DNA of 64,000 bases, taken from assembly GCA_039096225.1 (NCBI GenBank), contig JBBPEB010000024.1:1-64000 (forward strand), in the 5' to 3' direction. This document shows, in pieces, positions 10,041 through 20,123 of the stretch (the first letter of the stretch is position 1; every line of letters begins with the position of its first letter). The stretch comes from Blastocystis sp. Blastoise. Its lineage: Eukaryota; Sar; Bigyra; Opalinata; Blastocystidae. The notes beneath the pieces are model-generated. The model did not search any database. It had not been told where the DNA came from and saw nothing but the letters and a program-made list of their open reading frames with translations. Position numbers and translations under genes: made by a program.

Positions 10041-11342
10041 ATGAATGGATTTCCACAAGATTTTTTACCTGCAGTAAATCATCAAACTATTACAGAAAAT
10101 TTTATAACTGTATCTGTAACAACTGATCAAAGTTTATTAGAAGCTCCATGTAATGTAGATTTTCGTTATAATACTGTTGATAATCCTTATATTGATTTTA
10201 GTAATTCTTATTTAGAATTATGGTTTGGTGTTAGAAAAAGTGCTACTAATAATACTGCTGTTACACAAAGTTCTAATATATATTCTATAGTTGATAAAGT
10301 TAATATTAATATGACTTATATTAGTCCAGTTGGAAAAGATGTAGCTATAAACTTTGCTGAACCATCATTAAATAGTAGTAAAGCTAGAAAATTTGTAGCA
10401 CTTAAAGAATTAAGTAAATTTGAATTAGATAAATCTATGTATACTCCATGTGAAAAATTATATGCAAAAAAAGATGAATTACATCTTATAGAAGCTATGA
10501 GACAAAATGCTACAACTTCAAAAGATGCATTTACAACTTATAAAATATATATTCCTTTAATGCTTATTACTGGTTTAGCTACATTTGATTGTGCTATTAA
10601 AATAAAATCAATGTCATTTCAATTTGTTTTAAATCATATTAAGAAAATAGCTACAAATTTAGATGGTATTTCAGCATTTGTTATTCAAAAAGCATTTATT
10701 AATTTTAGACATATGTATGATATTAACTGGGGTAATGATCCAAAAAATTTAATAAAATGTATACCTAATAATTGTGAAATTTGTTTTTTTACTGAACAAA
10801 TTGGTACTCAAACAATAACAAATTCAACTGGTAATACTGCATCATTATCTTTTACAGGAGATTTAGTAACCAGTAAAAATAGAAGTATTACATTTGTTCC
10901 TGATTATTGTTTAATGTATATTACAGATTCAGAAGATAGTATGATTCCTGTTAATACTCATTGTCCAACAACTATTAATTTTCAAATTGGTGGAAAGAAT
11001 ATGTTTACACAAACACAATTTCCTACAGCTACTAGATTTATACCTGATACATATACTTTAGAAATTATTCCTAATAGTATGTTATATAATGTATGGAGAT
11101 CACAATCAAATCCTATGTGTGTATTAGATGGTAATGAATGGTATAATCAACCTATATATTTATTTCCTATTGCTTCTGTTGTTGATGTTAATACAGAATC
11201 TGGTTGTGAAATTAATTATTATATACAAACATCTCCTTCTGGTATTAATAAATATCAGTTAACTAATGGTGCTTCTAAAACACAAAATATATTTATTAAT
11301 TTTATTTTTGTGAAATTTGTTAGAGATGGTTCTATGAATTAA
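10041..11342 (+). CDS. Major capsid protein paralog 2 (MCP2)
   Basis: 433-aa intact homolog of MCP1: DFSNSYLELW, NIYSIVDKVNINMTY, SPVGKDVAI, SSKARKFVALKELSK, IPLMLITGL, PDYCLMYIT and a final PIYLFPIASVVDVN block. The match with MCP2 of element B (34361-35671) is close along the whole length, so the duplication of the capsid gene predates the split of the two elements. The intergenic gap to MCP1 is about 110 bp and holds only AT-rich sequence ending in TATTTAAATAAAAA before the ATG. Whether MCP1 and MCP2 form mixed capsomers is unknown. Confidence 0.75.
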   Translation: MNGFPQDFLPAVNHQTITENFITVSVTTDQSLLEAPCNVDFRYNTVDNPYIDFSNSYLELWFGVRKSATNNTAVTQSSNIYSIVDKVNINMTYISPVGKDVAINFAEPSLNSSKARKFVALKELSKFELDKSMYTPCEKLYAKKDELHLIEAMRQNATTSKDAFTTYKIYIPLMLITGLATFDCAIKIKSMSFQFVLNHIKKIATNLDGISAFVIQKAFINFRHMYDINWGNDPKNLIKCIPNNCEICFFTEQIGTQTITNSTGNTASLSFTGDLVTSKNRSITFVPDYCLMYITDSEDSMIPVNTHCPTTINFQIGGKNMFTQTQFPTATRFIPDTYTLEIIPNSMLYNVWRSQSNPMCVLDGNEWYNQPIYLFPIASVVDVNTESGCEINYYIQTSPSGINKYQLTNGASKTQNIFINFIFVKFVRDGSMN

Positions 11343-11392
11343 AATAATATTATTAAATTAATATTTTATTATATTTTTATTTTTAAAAGATT

Positions 11393-12047
11393 ATGAATTC
11401 AATATCTCATTGTAGTTTTATTGAAGGACCATTCTATACAGAACATATAGAACCTTCATTAAATTTAGTTGGAAAAAATATATCTCATATAACTACTGTA
11501 GTTAATGGTATAGCTTTAGAAAATGTAAAAGATTTTATTTTAACTGATATACAAAATAAAACATATCAATTTCCTGGTGGTAATTATGATTTAATGGATT
11601 TCATTAATAAATTATGCACTATTATACCTGAATTTGAATATAGTTCTTCTTTAAATTGTTTAAGTTTAATAGGTCATACATTCTTAAGGTCAACAGCTAC
11701 AAATGAATATTTTTTTAAAATATTAAATTTACCTCATGATGCTACTGGTAGTTCTACTAATATGAATAATTTTGTTTTTTTTAACTGATAATTATGTACT
11801 TAGTTCTACTATACGTAAAATATATTTATTACGAATATATAGTAGTATTATTAATAAAGATAATGATTTAATAAGTATTCCAATATATACTCAAGATGGA
11901 TATGATAATCATTGGTCATTAAGTAATATATCTATACCCTTAATAGATGGATTTTATAATGATATACAATGGGAAGTACGTGATCAAAATGATAATCCTG
12001 TTAATATATCACATAATAATATACAAATATTCTTTACATGTTCTTAA
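11393..12047 (+). CDS. Small capsid-type protein (penton-like?), +1 shift in a T8 run
   Basis: Two overlapping frames, 11393-11788 and 11772-12047, become one gene of roughly 217 codons if one T of the eight at 11775-11782 is extra. The second frame then joins in register, and its sequence (HDND/KDNDLI.IPxY..G.DN..SLSNISIP) matches the single-frame protein of element B at 35716-36084. The first part holds an FPGGNYDLMDFINKL module like the IPxGxY modules of the capsid-associated protein; B lacks this central part. A penton-like role is inferred from size and position between MCP2 and ATPase. Confidence 0.55.
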
Positions 12048-12169
12048 AATAATAATATTTATATCTTTATATTATCAATAATTTATCATTAATATATAAT
12101 ACTAATATAATTTTTGTTTTGTTATTTCTTTTATAAATATATATATATATTATTATTTAAAAAAGCATA

Positions 12170-13216
12170 ATGGTTAATAAAAAGAATTTATTAGAAAATG
12201 ATAAAAGTGGTTGTGGTGTATTAACATTTAAATATGGTAAAACACATCATAAAACTTATGAATCAAAATTTATATTAATTATTGCTAGAACATTTAGTGG
12301 TAAATCATGGTTAACAGTTAATTTACTTGCTTCTATGGATTTAAATAATAAATTCCGTCAAGTAAGTTTATTTTGTCCTAAAGCTAGTTCTATGAATGAA
12401 TGTTATACATCATTACAAGATTTATTAGAACATGCTGAAATAAAATATCAATGGTATGATAGTATTGATGATAAATTTAAAAAAATAAAAAGTATTGATG
12501 ATCTTGTAACTACATATAAATTACCAGAACATAATTTTATTATTTTTGATGATATATATCCATTATCAAAAGAAACAAAGCTATTATTAATATCATTATT
12601 ATCTAAAGGTAGACATTATAAACAAAATGCTATTATATGTTTACAAAGCCATAAAGATATTACAAATCAAAGTGTATTAAGTCAAGTAAGTCATTTTTTT
12701 ATTAATAGTCAAGTTTTAAAACGTGATCCTGGTTTATTATTAAAAAAATTACAGTTAGATCCACCTAATTTAGAAGAAATATTATCTGATATGGAATTAA
12801 TAGAAGATAAACATCAATTTTTTATGTTAAAACAAGGTTGTGATGATTTAATACCTTGGACTAATCCTGATGTTAGTACAAAACAAAATGCTTATAAAAT
12901 GATGAAAAAACGTAAATGGACTGATATGGATGAAGCAAATGAAAAACGTGAAGAAGGAAATGGTGGTAATATTAATTCTGATAATAAGAAAAATAATAAT
13001 GTAAATAATGATTATCTTTCAAAAAGAATAAAAAAAATATTACCAAATGAAGAAGATATACAACTACGTGGTACAGAAATACCTGATAAAGATAAACCTA
13101 AAGATGATATTCTGCAAATATTACATGAACAAATACTACAAGATCAAAGATTAAAATATTTTAATCCATATCCTATGAAACGTAGATATCATGGTGCTCC
13201 ATATCAATATAATTAA
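12170..13216 (+). CDS. FtsK/HerA-type DNA-packaging ATPase
   Basis: Predicted motor that pumps viral DNA into capsids. Walker A is ARTFSGKS at residues 39-46 (Ala replaces the first Gly), Walker B FIIFDD at 123-128, followed by GRHYKQNAIICLQS, which corresponds to the sensor segment RH...(L/S)Q typical of polinton and adintovirus packaging ATPases. The C-terminal third is a charged Asn/Lys-rich extension beyond the usual core. The N-terminus carries DKSGCGVLTF, a GxG site like those in the structural precursors. It is intact here. The copy in element B (36168-37217) is broken by a nonsense codon. A 3'-end motif precedes it at 12114-12123. Confidence 0.88.
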   Translation: MVNKKNLLENDKSGCGVLTFKYGKTHHKTYESKFILIIARTFSGKSWLTVNLLASMDLNNKFRQVSLFCPKASSMNECYTSLQDLLEHAEIKYQWYDSIDDKFKKIKSIDDLVTTYKLPEHNFIIFDDIYPLSKETKLLLISLLSKGRHYKQNAIICLQSHKDITNQSVLSQVSHFFINSQVLKRDPGLLLKKLQLDPPNLEEILSDMELIEDKHQFFMLKQGCDDLIPWTNPDVSTKQNAYKMMKKRKWTDMDEANEKREEGNGGNINSDNKKNNNVNNDYLSKRIKKILPNEEDIQLRGTEIPDKDKPKDDILQILHEQILQDQRLKYFNPYPMKRRYHGAPYQYN

Positions 13217-13218
13217 TT

Positions 13219-13253
<35 letters not shown>

Positions 13254-13269
13254 TTATTAAATAAAAAAA

Positions 13270-13962
13270 ATGGCTAGTATTGCTTATAACTATTTAAGTC
13301 AAAATTGTGATCCATCTAAATATGGTGGAAATATAAGAATTAAACCATCTGATGGATATATGTTTGATAATGAAGGTGGAGCTATTAAAAATTTTGAATC
13401 ACTTAATAAAGATATTAATATTAAAGAATTAGCTAGTAAACAAGAAAAAAAAAATTGGATTCAAAAGAAATATGATACTGTTAAAGATTATTATGAAAAT
13501 GTTAAAGAAATTCCAGACTATTATATTGCAACAGCATTTGGTGCTGCAGCTGTTCCTGTTATATTTCATTTTGGCCGTCAAGCTTTAAATTTTAGAAATA
13601 ATTTTGTTGCTAATCAAAGAAGAAATCTACTTAATAATGATGAAGATGGTTTTTTTGGAAGAAATGAAAACCGTCATAATGTTCGTAGAGGTAATCCATT
13701 AGCTATTATGGATATGAGTCCAAGAGATGATGCAGATGAAAATAATCATCATAGACTACAACTACCTATATTATTTGATGATTTTAATTTGTTAGAAGTA
13801 AATCACAATGACCTGCCTGATAATGTCGATTTTACTAATATGCCACCATTAGAACCTATAGATGAATTACCAGATAATAATAGACGACATGGTCATGGTA
13901 TACATAATAAAAAAATAATAAAAAATAGAAAGAATAAAGTTATTAAACATAAATATAATTAA
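13270..13962 (+). CDS. Putative virion membrane protein, 230 aa
   Basis: Begins MASIAYNYLSQNCDPSKYGG; the NCDPSKYG motif recurs at the start of the B homolog at 37254 (YNCDPSKYGAG). A single hydrophobic segment (YYIATAFGAAAVPVIFHFG, about residues 79-97) suggests one membrane span or a membrane-lytic helix. The C-terminal part is acidic then basic (HNKKIIKNRKNKVIKHK). It sits between the ATPase and the WDPWLPN protein in both elements. Function unknown; a minor virion component that contacts membrane is a guess. Confidence 0.6.
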   Translation: MASIAYNYLSQNCDPSKYGGNIRIKPSDGYMFDNEGGAIKNFESLNKDINIKELASKQEKKNWIQKKYDTVKDYYENVKEIPDYYIATAFGAAAVPVIFHFGRQALNFRNNFVANQRRNLLNNDEDGFFGRNENRHNVRRGNPLAIMDMSPRDDADENNHHRLQLPILFDDFNLLEVNHNDLPDNVDFTNMPPLEPIDELPDNNRRHGHGIHNKKIIKNRKNKVIKHKYN

Positions 13963-14020
13963 ATATTATTTTATTTTTAATTTTATTTTTATTTTTATTA
14001 TTATTCGTTATTTTTATATA

Positions 14021-15003
14021 ATGGATCAAAATAGTAGATATAGACATATTACTTTACAAGATATTTTAAATCGTAATTTTAAGCAACAATCTTGGGATCC
14101 ATGGTTACCAAATAGTTATATATGTGAAGATGAACAACCAGTAATGCGTATTGCTCATGATCCTAATGCACAAAATTCTATGAGTCAAATTATGAATATG
14201 GAAAAATATTTAAAAGAAAAAATGACTGATAAAGATATATTTATTAGTCAAATGAATGCAGCTAGAAAAGAAGGTGATGAAGAACGAGTTACAGCTATGG
14301 CTAAAATATATGCTAATAATAGTGGACTTTATACATCCAAACAAAACTGGTCTTTAAACAAAGAGTATTTATATATTTTAGTTTAATATAGATATATAGT
14401 CTAGAAAAAATCCCTCCAAATCTAAAATTCCAAAATCGAGTTGATGATAAAAATACATCCCCTAATAGTGGTTATGTTAATTCTTTACTAAATTATTTTA
14501 CTGTTAAAAAAGAAGAAAATAATGATTTTTTTAATAATAATGAATTACCAAGTTTAAGATATGAAAATGAATATACTGAGAATAAAGATAACAAACAAGA
14601 TGATAAACAAGATAATAATCAAAATAATAATGATCAACGATCAGATATACAAACAGTATTAGATACAAGAGTAAATAATTTTGTTAATATGGTAACTTCA
14701 TGTTTATTTACGGATGGTAAAATTAATGGAAAACAGTTACGTAATTATTTTGAAAAAAGTGAATTATTATATACTCAACCAAATCGTATACGATATGATC
14801 CAGAACAAAATAAAGCTTTACATGAAAAAAGAGAATATATATCTAATTTTAAATATATACTAAATTCTATCAATCTAAAACAAAGCGCTGAAAATGTTAA
14901 ATATATTATATATGAAAAATTAAGTAAATATTTTGAAGACTATAAATTTGGTAAAGAAGAAGAAAACATGTTATGGAATAATCCATATTCATTTCGTAAA
15001 TAA
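14021..15003 (+). CDS. WDPWLPN-motif protein, predicted spliced, 315 aa
   Basis: The first exon (14021-14364) encodes the conserved block QSWDPWLPNSYIC.DEQP...IAHDP..xNSM, nearly identical in the short B homolog at 38082. A 35-nt intron (14365-14399, GTATTT...ATATAG) removes the stop at 14384-14386 and an in-frame TAG. It joins in register to an open frame 14400-15003 that otherwise has no ATG before 14689. The second exon starts polar and Asn/Asp-rich and ends in a helical block. If splicing does not occur, two separate ORFs (14021-14386 and 14689-15003) remain. Function unknown; position in the late gene block suggests a virion protein. Confidence 0.55.
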
Positions 15004-15077
15004 AAATTTATTTTATATAAGTTTATATATATATATTTTTTTTATTATTTGTTTTGTTATATAACATTTTTTTTTAA

Positions 15078-16802
15078 ATGCAAAGTGCACCTATTGGTAA
15101 TCATTGTCCAGGTTCATTTCATTGTAATAAACTTGGAACAAAAGAATTATGGTTAGGGTATACTAGGCCACATAAAGTTCCTACTATTCTTGTTACACAA
15201 CCTATTAACTATAATATAATTCCTAATAGTATTGAAAAGGTATGGGAAGATGAAAATGAAATGCATACACGTAGTTATCTTATGGGTAATACCCCTGAAA
15301 ATAATAAAGCTTCCATTTCTAATATTCCTATTGAAACATCACCAAATAATGATTATGAAGAATATGAATCTAATGATTCTGAAGAAGGTGATTCTGAAGA
15401 TAATGAATCTGATGATGATGAATCTGATGAGTCTCTAAAAGGATCTGGAGGAGGACTACTGCCAGATGGTAGAATCCCCAGGCATACCGTAAAACGTCTA
15501 CAAAGATATATTAACGTTGATTACCCTAGATTCAGACGAAATAATCCTGATTCAGACAATAAATATGATTCTCTATTAACATCTGAAAATTTTAATAAAT
15601 ATATTAAAATAGATAAAAGTGGTTGTGGTATACTAGATCCCGAAGGAAGCGGTTGGTGGGATACCGCCAAAAATTTATTATCAAAAACATATAATACTGG
15701 AAAATCTGTTTATAACCTTGGTACTAAAGCAGTTAAAGGTGCTAGTAAATTATTAAATGGTATTGATTATGCTACAAATATTCCTGGAAAAATCAAAGAA
15801 AAATTAGATACTGTTTCTAAAAATATTAATGGGAAAATCATACATACAAAAAATGGAATTAAAAGGGAATATTATTCTCGTTTTGGAGATTCTACTGAAG
15901 CACCAAAAACTATGTTAAATAATTTAAAAGCTTTAAAAAATACTCAATATGAGGGTATGACTGATAAAATGAGTAAATTAACAAAAAAGCGTATTCATAA
16001 GTCTTATATAAAAAGTGATGAATTAAAAACAAATGAAGGTAAACAAAATGTAACTAAACGTATGAACAATGTTGATAATCTAAAAGATGGTTTTAACGCA
16101 TTGGCTAAAGCTGAAAATAAAAAAATTGATAAATATAATAAAAGTCAAATTAAAGCTCAAAAACAAAAGCTGAAAGATGCTGAATATGAAAAAGCTAAAC
16201 AAGGTACTATACAAAGGCTTAAAGGTAGCCTATCAGATATAGTTACTAATGCTGGTAAAAAAATATATAATAAAACTGTTGGAGAAGTTACAGGTAATAA
16301 GTATACTGAAGAAAAACCAGATCAAAAGAATAAATTAGATCTTGTGGAAACTGGAGGAGATAGACGTAAAGTCACTAAACCTAAAAAACAATTTAATAAA
16401 GATACTTTAAGTCAATTGAGTGATGATAAAAAATCTGAAATTGAACAAAAACGTGCTGAACGTGCTGAAAGAATTAAACATACTGAAGAAATTAATCAAA
16501 AACGTAGAGATGGTTTTAAAGCAAGAAGAGCTGAAGCCCATAAAAAAGTAGATGAAGAAGAAACAAAACGGAAAAAAGAGAATGATGAGTGGAATAATAA
16601 GAGCTACTTAGGTCAATTCTACTCTTATATGACGACGCCAAGTAAATCAAAAGGAGAATCCGAGAAACCAAAAGACGACGGTGATTGGGTAAATAAAGAA
16701 AATGACATAAGCAACATCGATGTTGCGTCAGGTATGCGTCGACGTCGACGAACCCTACGTAAGAAAAAGAGAAACCAGATTCTCAAAGAAATAAATTGGT
16801 AA
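15078..16802 (+). CDS. Basic, coiled-coil structural precursor protein, 574 aa
   Basis: Lys/Glu-rich protein with an acidic patch near residues 95-115 (EEGDSEDNESDDDESDES), glycine sites SLKGSGGG and DKSGCGIL, then long charged coiled-coil segments (around 280-520) and a very basic end (RRRRRTLRKKKRNQ). The DKSGCG string also occurs at the ATPase N-terminus, so both may be cut by the viral protease. It holds the same place as 38375-42299 in element B. The basic tail suggests DNA or core binding. Family not recognised. It is followed after 49 bp by the short recombinase. Confidence 0.55.
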   Translation: MQSAPIGNHCPGSFHCNKLGTKELWLGYTRPHKVPTILVTQPINYNIIPNSIEKVWEDENEMHTRSYLMGNTPENNKASISNIPIETSPNNDYEEYESNDSEEGDSEDNESDDDESDESLKGSGGGLLPDGRIPRHTVKRLQRYINVDYPRFRRNNPDSDNKYDSLLTSENFNKYIKIDKSGCGILDPEGSGWWDTAKNLLSKTYNTGKSVYNLGTKAVKGASKLLNGIDYATNIPGKIKEKLDTVSKNINGKIIHTKNGIKREYYSRFGDSTEAPKTMLNNLKALKNTQYEGMTDKMSKLTKKRIHKSYIKSDELKTNEGKQNVTKRMNNVDNLKDGFNALAKAENKKIDKYNKSQIKAQKQKLKDAEYEKAKQGTIQRLKGSLSDIVTNAGKKIYNKTVGEVTGNKYTEEKPDQKNKLDLVETGGDRRKVTKPKKQFNKDTLSQLSDDKKSEIEQKRAERAERIKHTEEINQKRRDGFKARRAEAHKKVDEEETKRKKENDEWNNKSYLGQFYSYMTTPSKSKGESEKPKDDGDWVNKENDISNIDVASGMRRRRRTLRKKKRNQILKEINW

Positions 16803-16851
16803 ATTCAAATATTTTATTTAATTCTGCCGCCTTAATTTGAATTTTTTGAAA

Positions 16852-17952
16852 ATGAACTGTACTATTCCTATGAAGAAAATGAAGAATATACATTATAATT
16901 CTATTTACTTTACGATTATCCATGTAGCTAAGTGGACTGATGAATGGAAAAATAAGCAATTGAGTAACTTTGAACAATATATTAATCCTATGCCTGAGAA
17001 AGTATTCATGCGAATGATTGGTACACCTACTATCTTCATTGATTATATACGTAATAAGTATAAACCTTCTATTAATACAATTAAAGCAATTGCCGAACTT
17101 ATTATGTTTATCTGTAAAGAAGATAAAACCTTAAAGAAGCGTATTATTGTTATTAAAAGCTGGGAAGCCATGTATTCTATTATTAATAGTATTTATACTG
17201 ATGTTCTTAAATCGAAGACTGATGCTGCTTTAAAGATGTTAAAAGATAACAATTGCTCTTTAGAAAATTTTAAAAAGATAAGAGATACTTGTTCTGTTGC
17301 TGATCCTCTACGTTTATTAATTGAGCTATATGTCTTGATGCCTCCTGCTCGTGCTGATTATGGTAACTTGATGATATATAAAGAAAAACCTGAAAAACCT
17401 GAATCTACTTCTTATGTCATTCCTACTCTAGATAGTACTATTGAAAATCCTTCTTATGAAATTCATGTTACTGAATATAAAACAGTAAAAACTTATGGTG
17501 AACGTATACTTAAGTGTTGTTCTGAATTTAATTCAGATTTGAATGAAATACTTACTTTGAATTCTAATAGTCGTTATTTATTCCATAAACCTGGTAAGAA
17601 TGAATGTTATTCTCCTAAACGCTTTTCTGAATTTGTTAAAAATATTATGAGACGTGTTGTTCCTGGAGGTATTACTATTAATAGTCTACGTAAACTCTAT
17701 TGCTCTACTCATGGTAATAACTTTGAAGAAATGAATCAATTGGCTTTAGATCTTGGACACTCTCTTAAAACTCATATTAATAACTATATGTCTATTACTA
17801 CTACTGATTTCTTAACTAATTTAACTAAGGAAAATCAACTTACTATTACTCCTGTTCCTGTTGATGATGAAGATATACCTATTAACGTTAATAATGATTC
17901 TTCTAATCTTGAAAACTGGTGTAAAAACTTAAGTCAATGTTGGACTGAATAA
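16852..17952 (+). CDS. Short tyrosine recombinase (integrase), 366 aa
   Basis: Catalytic residues of the tyrosine recombinase fold are visible: Arg167 in PPARADYG, Lys210 in YKTVK, Arg280 in NSLRKLY, His303 in LGHS, His308 and the nucleophile Tyr312 in THINNYMS. The PP-R-DY form of box I also occurs in the B homolog (22429-23364). The ATG at 16852 follows TTTTTTGAAA; an upstream TTG extends the frame by five codons only. It probably integrates or excises the element. It converges with the long recombinase, with paired 3'-end motifs between them. Confidence 0.85.
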   Translation: MNCTIPMKKMKNIHYNSIYFTIIHVAKWTDEWKNKQLSNFEQYINPMPEKVFMRMIGTPTIFIDYIRNKYKPSINTIKAIAELIMFICKEDKTLKKRIIVIKSWEAMYSIINSIYTDVLKSKTDAALKMLKDNNCSLENFKKIRDTCSVADPLRLLIELYVLMPPARADYGNLMIYKEKPEKPESTSYVIPTLDSTIENPSYEIHVTEYKTVKTYGERILKCCSEFNSDLNEILTLNSNSRYLFHKPGKNECYSPKRFSEFVKNIMRRVVPGGITINSLRKLYCSTHGNNFEEMNQLALDLGHSLKTHINNYMSITTTDFLTNLTKENQLTITPVPVDDEDIPINVNNDSSNLENWCKNLSQCWTE

Positions 17953-17974
17953 ATCTTAATTTATTTATATATAC

Positions 17975-17994
17975 TTGTTTAGTTAACAAAACAA
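17975..17994. terminator. Back-to-back 3'-end motifs between convergent recombinase genes
   Basis: TTGTTTAGTT (17975-17984) lies 23 bp past the stop of the short recombinase. AACAAAACAA (17985-17994), read on the minus strand as TTGTTTTGTT, lies 28 bp past the stop of the long recombinase. The two abut exactly. No gene starts nearby on either strand, so the motif belongs to 3' ends. Confidence 0.55.
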
Positions 17995-18021
17995 TTTTTT
18001 ATTTTATTTATTTATAACAAC

Positions 18022-19821
18022 TTAATATTTTAATTTTAAAAATAGACCTGCACCATGATTATGTTTCTTAGGAATCTTTATACGTATTATATTTGGTTTT
18101 CGTATAATATTAGACTGACTACGTGTAGCATAAGGGTGTTCTTTACCATCTTCTACATAAGCATCATACTCACTACTTCTCTTACTCATATTATGTAATG
18201 CCTGACTTTCTCTAGGTATCATCACACCAGTACGAGTATCTTTATCGATTTGACGAACTAATGATTTACTCTTTATATACTTTATATATTTCTCACGATC
18301 TTTATCTTTCCAAATTACAGTCTTATCTGGACAACCCTCAGGTAACTGTTTTTCTAAATCTGTTCTATTTGGATATTCACCATTTTTAAATTTTGAATAT
18401 ATTTCTAATAAACCTTTTTTAAACTCTGGAAAATCATTTAATTTATTAAACGATATATTCTGACCTTCACTTAGATACTCTCCAAAATTCTCTTCACCAA
18501 ATACATCTGTATAATCTTCATGATATTCTAAAATACGTTCTAAAAATCTTCTATAGAGAAACATATCCTTCTCTTTATCTTCTAATAACCATTCTTTAAA
18601 TAGAGATCTACCATTTATCTGAATAGGTCTAAATTGTTTATCTATTTGTTTTTTCTTTTTATTTACACGTTCTAAGAAGGGTGTTATATATTGTTCTAAA
18701 TGAGTTGATGTAGCATGTAGCATCTTCTCTACACTTTTCTCAAATATTTCTTGACCACGTACTTCTAACTGAGGATCTCCACTCTCTGTTAATCTTAAAT
18801 ATATTTTATAATAACATTGAGCGAACAAATGACGTATTACATCACAACCTGTTATTAACTGTCTTTCTACTGCTTGACCATTTATCTCATCTTTATATGT
18901 AAATATACTACCTAAATGCATCTTTATATATTCTCCAAATTTATTTTCTCCAATAAATCCATGAGTTATTTCATTTATAAATAACTCATCTCTTGGATAT
19001 AATCTTAATGATCTTGCTAATACATTTAAAAATTCTTCAGATACTTCTTGTTTTGTTTTAACACGATTTATACCTAACTGGTATACATTCTTAGTATCAT
19101 TTACATTTATTGTTAAATCATTTAAATCTAAATAATTTGTAGACTTTTTAAGACTTGAAGGTACTTTAGAACTAAGAGTATATATCTTACAATCACCATA
19201 ATCATTACGACAACATAAACAATCATAAGTTAATACTAATAAATAACTATTAACATAAAATAAATCATTTGGATTCTTTAAATAATCATCTTTTGTTTTA
19301 TTTATTAAAGCATCCCACTGAGCCCCAGACTCAGTTATTCTATCGGTATATTCGTAATGTCTAGCGGTAGTAGCGTCATGCTGTAAAGCTACCCATAATG
19401 TCTTAAATTTCTGAATATTTGACCTTAAAAACACGGGAGAACGCAATATCTGCCTATCATCTGTTAATATATCTATATTTTCCATTATAAACTCTAACAT
19501 AGCCATATAGTTAGCTACAGAGGTCTTAGATAACCCTCCTGTTTGACCATGAGCTTTTGTCTCAGAATTTAATAAAATACTTGAAATATATTCAGGATAA
19601 CCTAATGCTTCTATACAGAAGTATGGAGCTAAATCAGGTTTATGAATACTTTCATCAATATTAATATTAGCAGCTACACGAAACTTAGAACATATAGTAC
19701 GCATATTACGCATATATACTTCATAAGTAGATTCACGTATACGTTTAAAATGATATAAATCACGAATACAGTTCATAAAAAAATCTTCACATTCTTCATC
19801 AGAATCCCCACGTTTATACAT
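18022..19821 (-). CDS. Long, divergent tyrosine recombinase, 599 aa
   Basis: Recognised from the arrangement of catalytic residues: Arg205 in CLCCRNDYG, Lys244 in NDTKN, Arg330-His331 in DVIRHLFAQ, His369 and His374 in LHATSTHLEQY, with Tyr378 as the likely nucleophile. The LH...TH...Y block lines up with LGHSLKTHINNY of the short recombinase. An N-terminal helical domain of about 190 residues fits a core-binding domain, and there is an extra ~220-residue C-terminal region of unknown role. The B homolog (28107-29942) conserves all these residues. Protelomerases belong to the same superfamily, which matters given the palindromic termini of B, but no direct evidence assigns that activity. Confidence 0.75.
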   Translation of the reverse strand: MYKRGDSDEECEDFFMNCIRDLYHFKRIRESTYEVYMRNMRTICSKFRVAANINIDESIHKPDLAPYFCIEALGYPEYISSILLNSETKAHGQTGGLSKTSVANYMAMLEFIMENIDILTDDRQILRSPVFLRSNIQKFKTLWVALQHDATTARHYEYTDRITESGAQWDALINKTKDDYLKNPNDLFYVNSYLLVLTYDCLCCRNDYGDCKIYTLSSKVPSSLKKSTNYLDLNDLTINVNDTKNVYQLGINRVKTKQEVSEEFLNVLARSLRLYPRDELFINEITHGFIGENKFGEYIKMHLGSIFTYKDEINGQAVERQLITGCDVIRHLFAQCYYKIYLRLTESGDPQLEVRGQEIFEKSVEKMLHATSTHLEQYITPFLERVNKKKKQIDKQFRPIQINGRSLFKEWLLEDKEKDMFLYRRFLERILEYHEDYTDVFGEENFGEYLSEGQNISFNKLNDFPEFKKGLLEIYSKFKNGEYPNRTDLEKQLPEGCPDKTVIWKDKDREKYIKYIKSKSLVRQIDKDTRTGVMIPRESQALHNMSKRSSEYDAYVEDGKEHPYATRSQSNIIRKPNIIRIKIPKKHNHGAGLFLKLKY

Positions 19822-19830
19822 AACTGAAAA

Positions 19831-20117
19831 TTACTTAAAACAATTAATATTTTTTGATATTTCTGACAAAGTCTTTATTAGTAAATCTAATTTTGTATTT
19901 ATTATTTCAATAGACTCTGTTTCATCTAATGTATTTTCATGTATATCCTTTGCTTGATCTTTTATATCAGTTAACATTTTTTCTATTTTATATTGAGACT
20001 CTCTTAAGTGATGTAATCTAGCTACTTTATAAGGAGAACAACAGTTACAGTTAAAATTAATATTTTCTATTATACAACTTACTAGTTCACTACTTTTAGA
20101 GAATATAGATATTATTT
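19831..20117 (-). pseudogene. Truncated element A gene, cut by element B
   Basis: An open minus-strand frame of roughly 95 codons with Cys-rich (NFNCNCCSP) and helical parts, ending at 19831. Its upstream end runs straight into the terminal repeat of element B; the only upstream start-like codon is a GTG inside that repeat, and the first ATG is at about residue 54. It therefore looks like a gene whose 5' part was lost or separated when B arrived. I found no clear continuation beyond the right end of B. Function unknown. Confidence 0.4.
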
Positions 20118-20123
20118 TATTAC

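Larger units (their letters stand above)
1..20117. mobile_element. Element A: integrated polinton-like virus element, left end missing
   Basis: A contiguous run of virus-type genes: primase fragment, Dam methyltransferase, virion precursor, protease, capsid-associated protein, two MCP paralogs, packaging ATPase and two tyrosine recombinases. Most have homologs in the neighbouring element B, and the capsid block is in the same order. The left end lies outside the window because the primase gene runs off position 1. No terminal inverted repeat of its own is visible. On the right its last gene runs directly into the terminal repeat of element B at 20118. Placement among Preplasmiviricota-like elements is inferred from the gene set (DJR capsid, FtsK/HerA ATPase, adenain-like protease). 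Confidence 0.85.
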
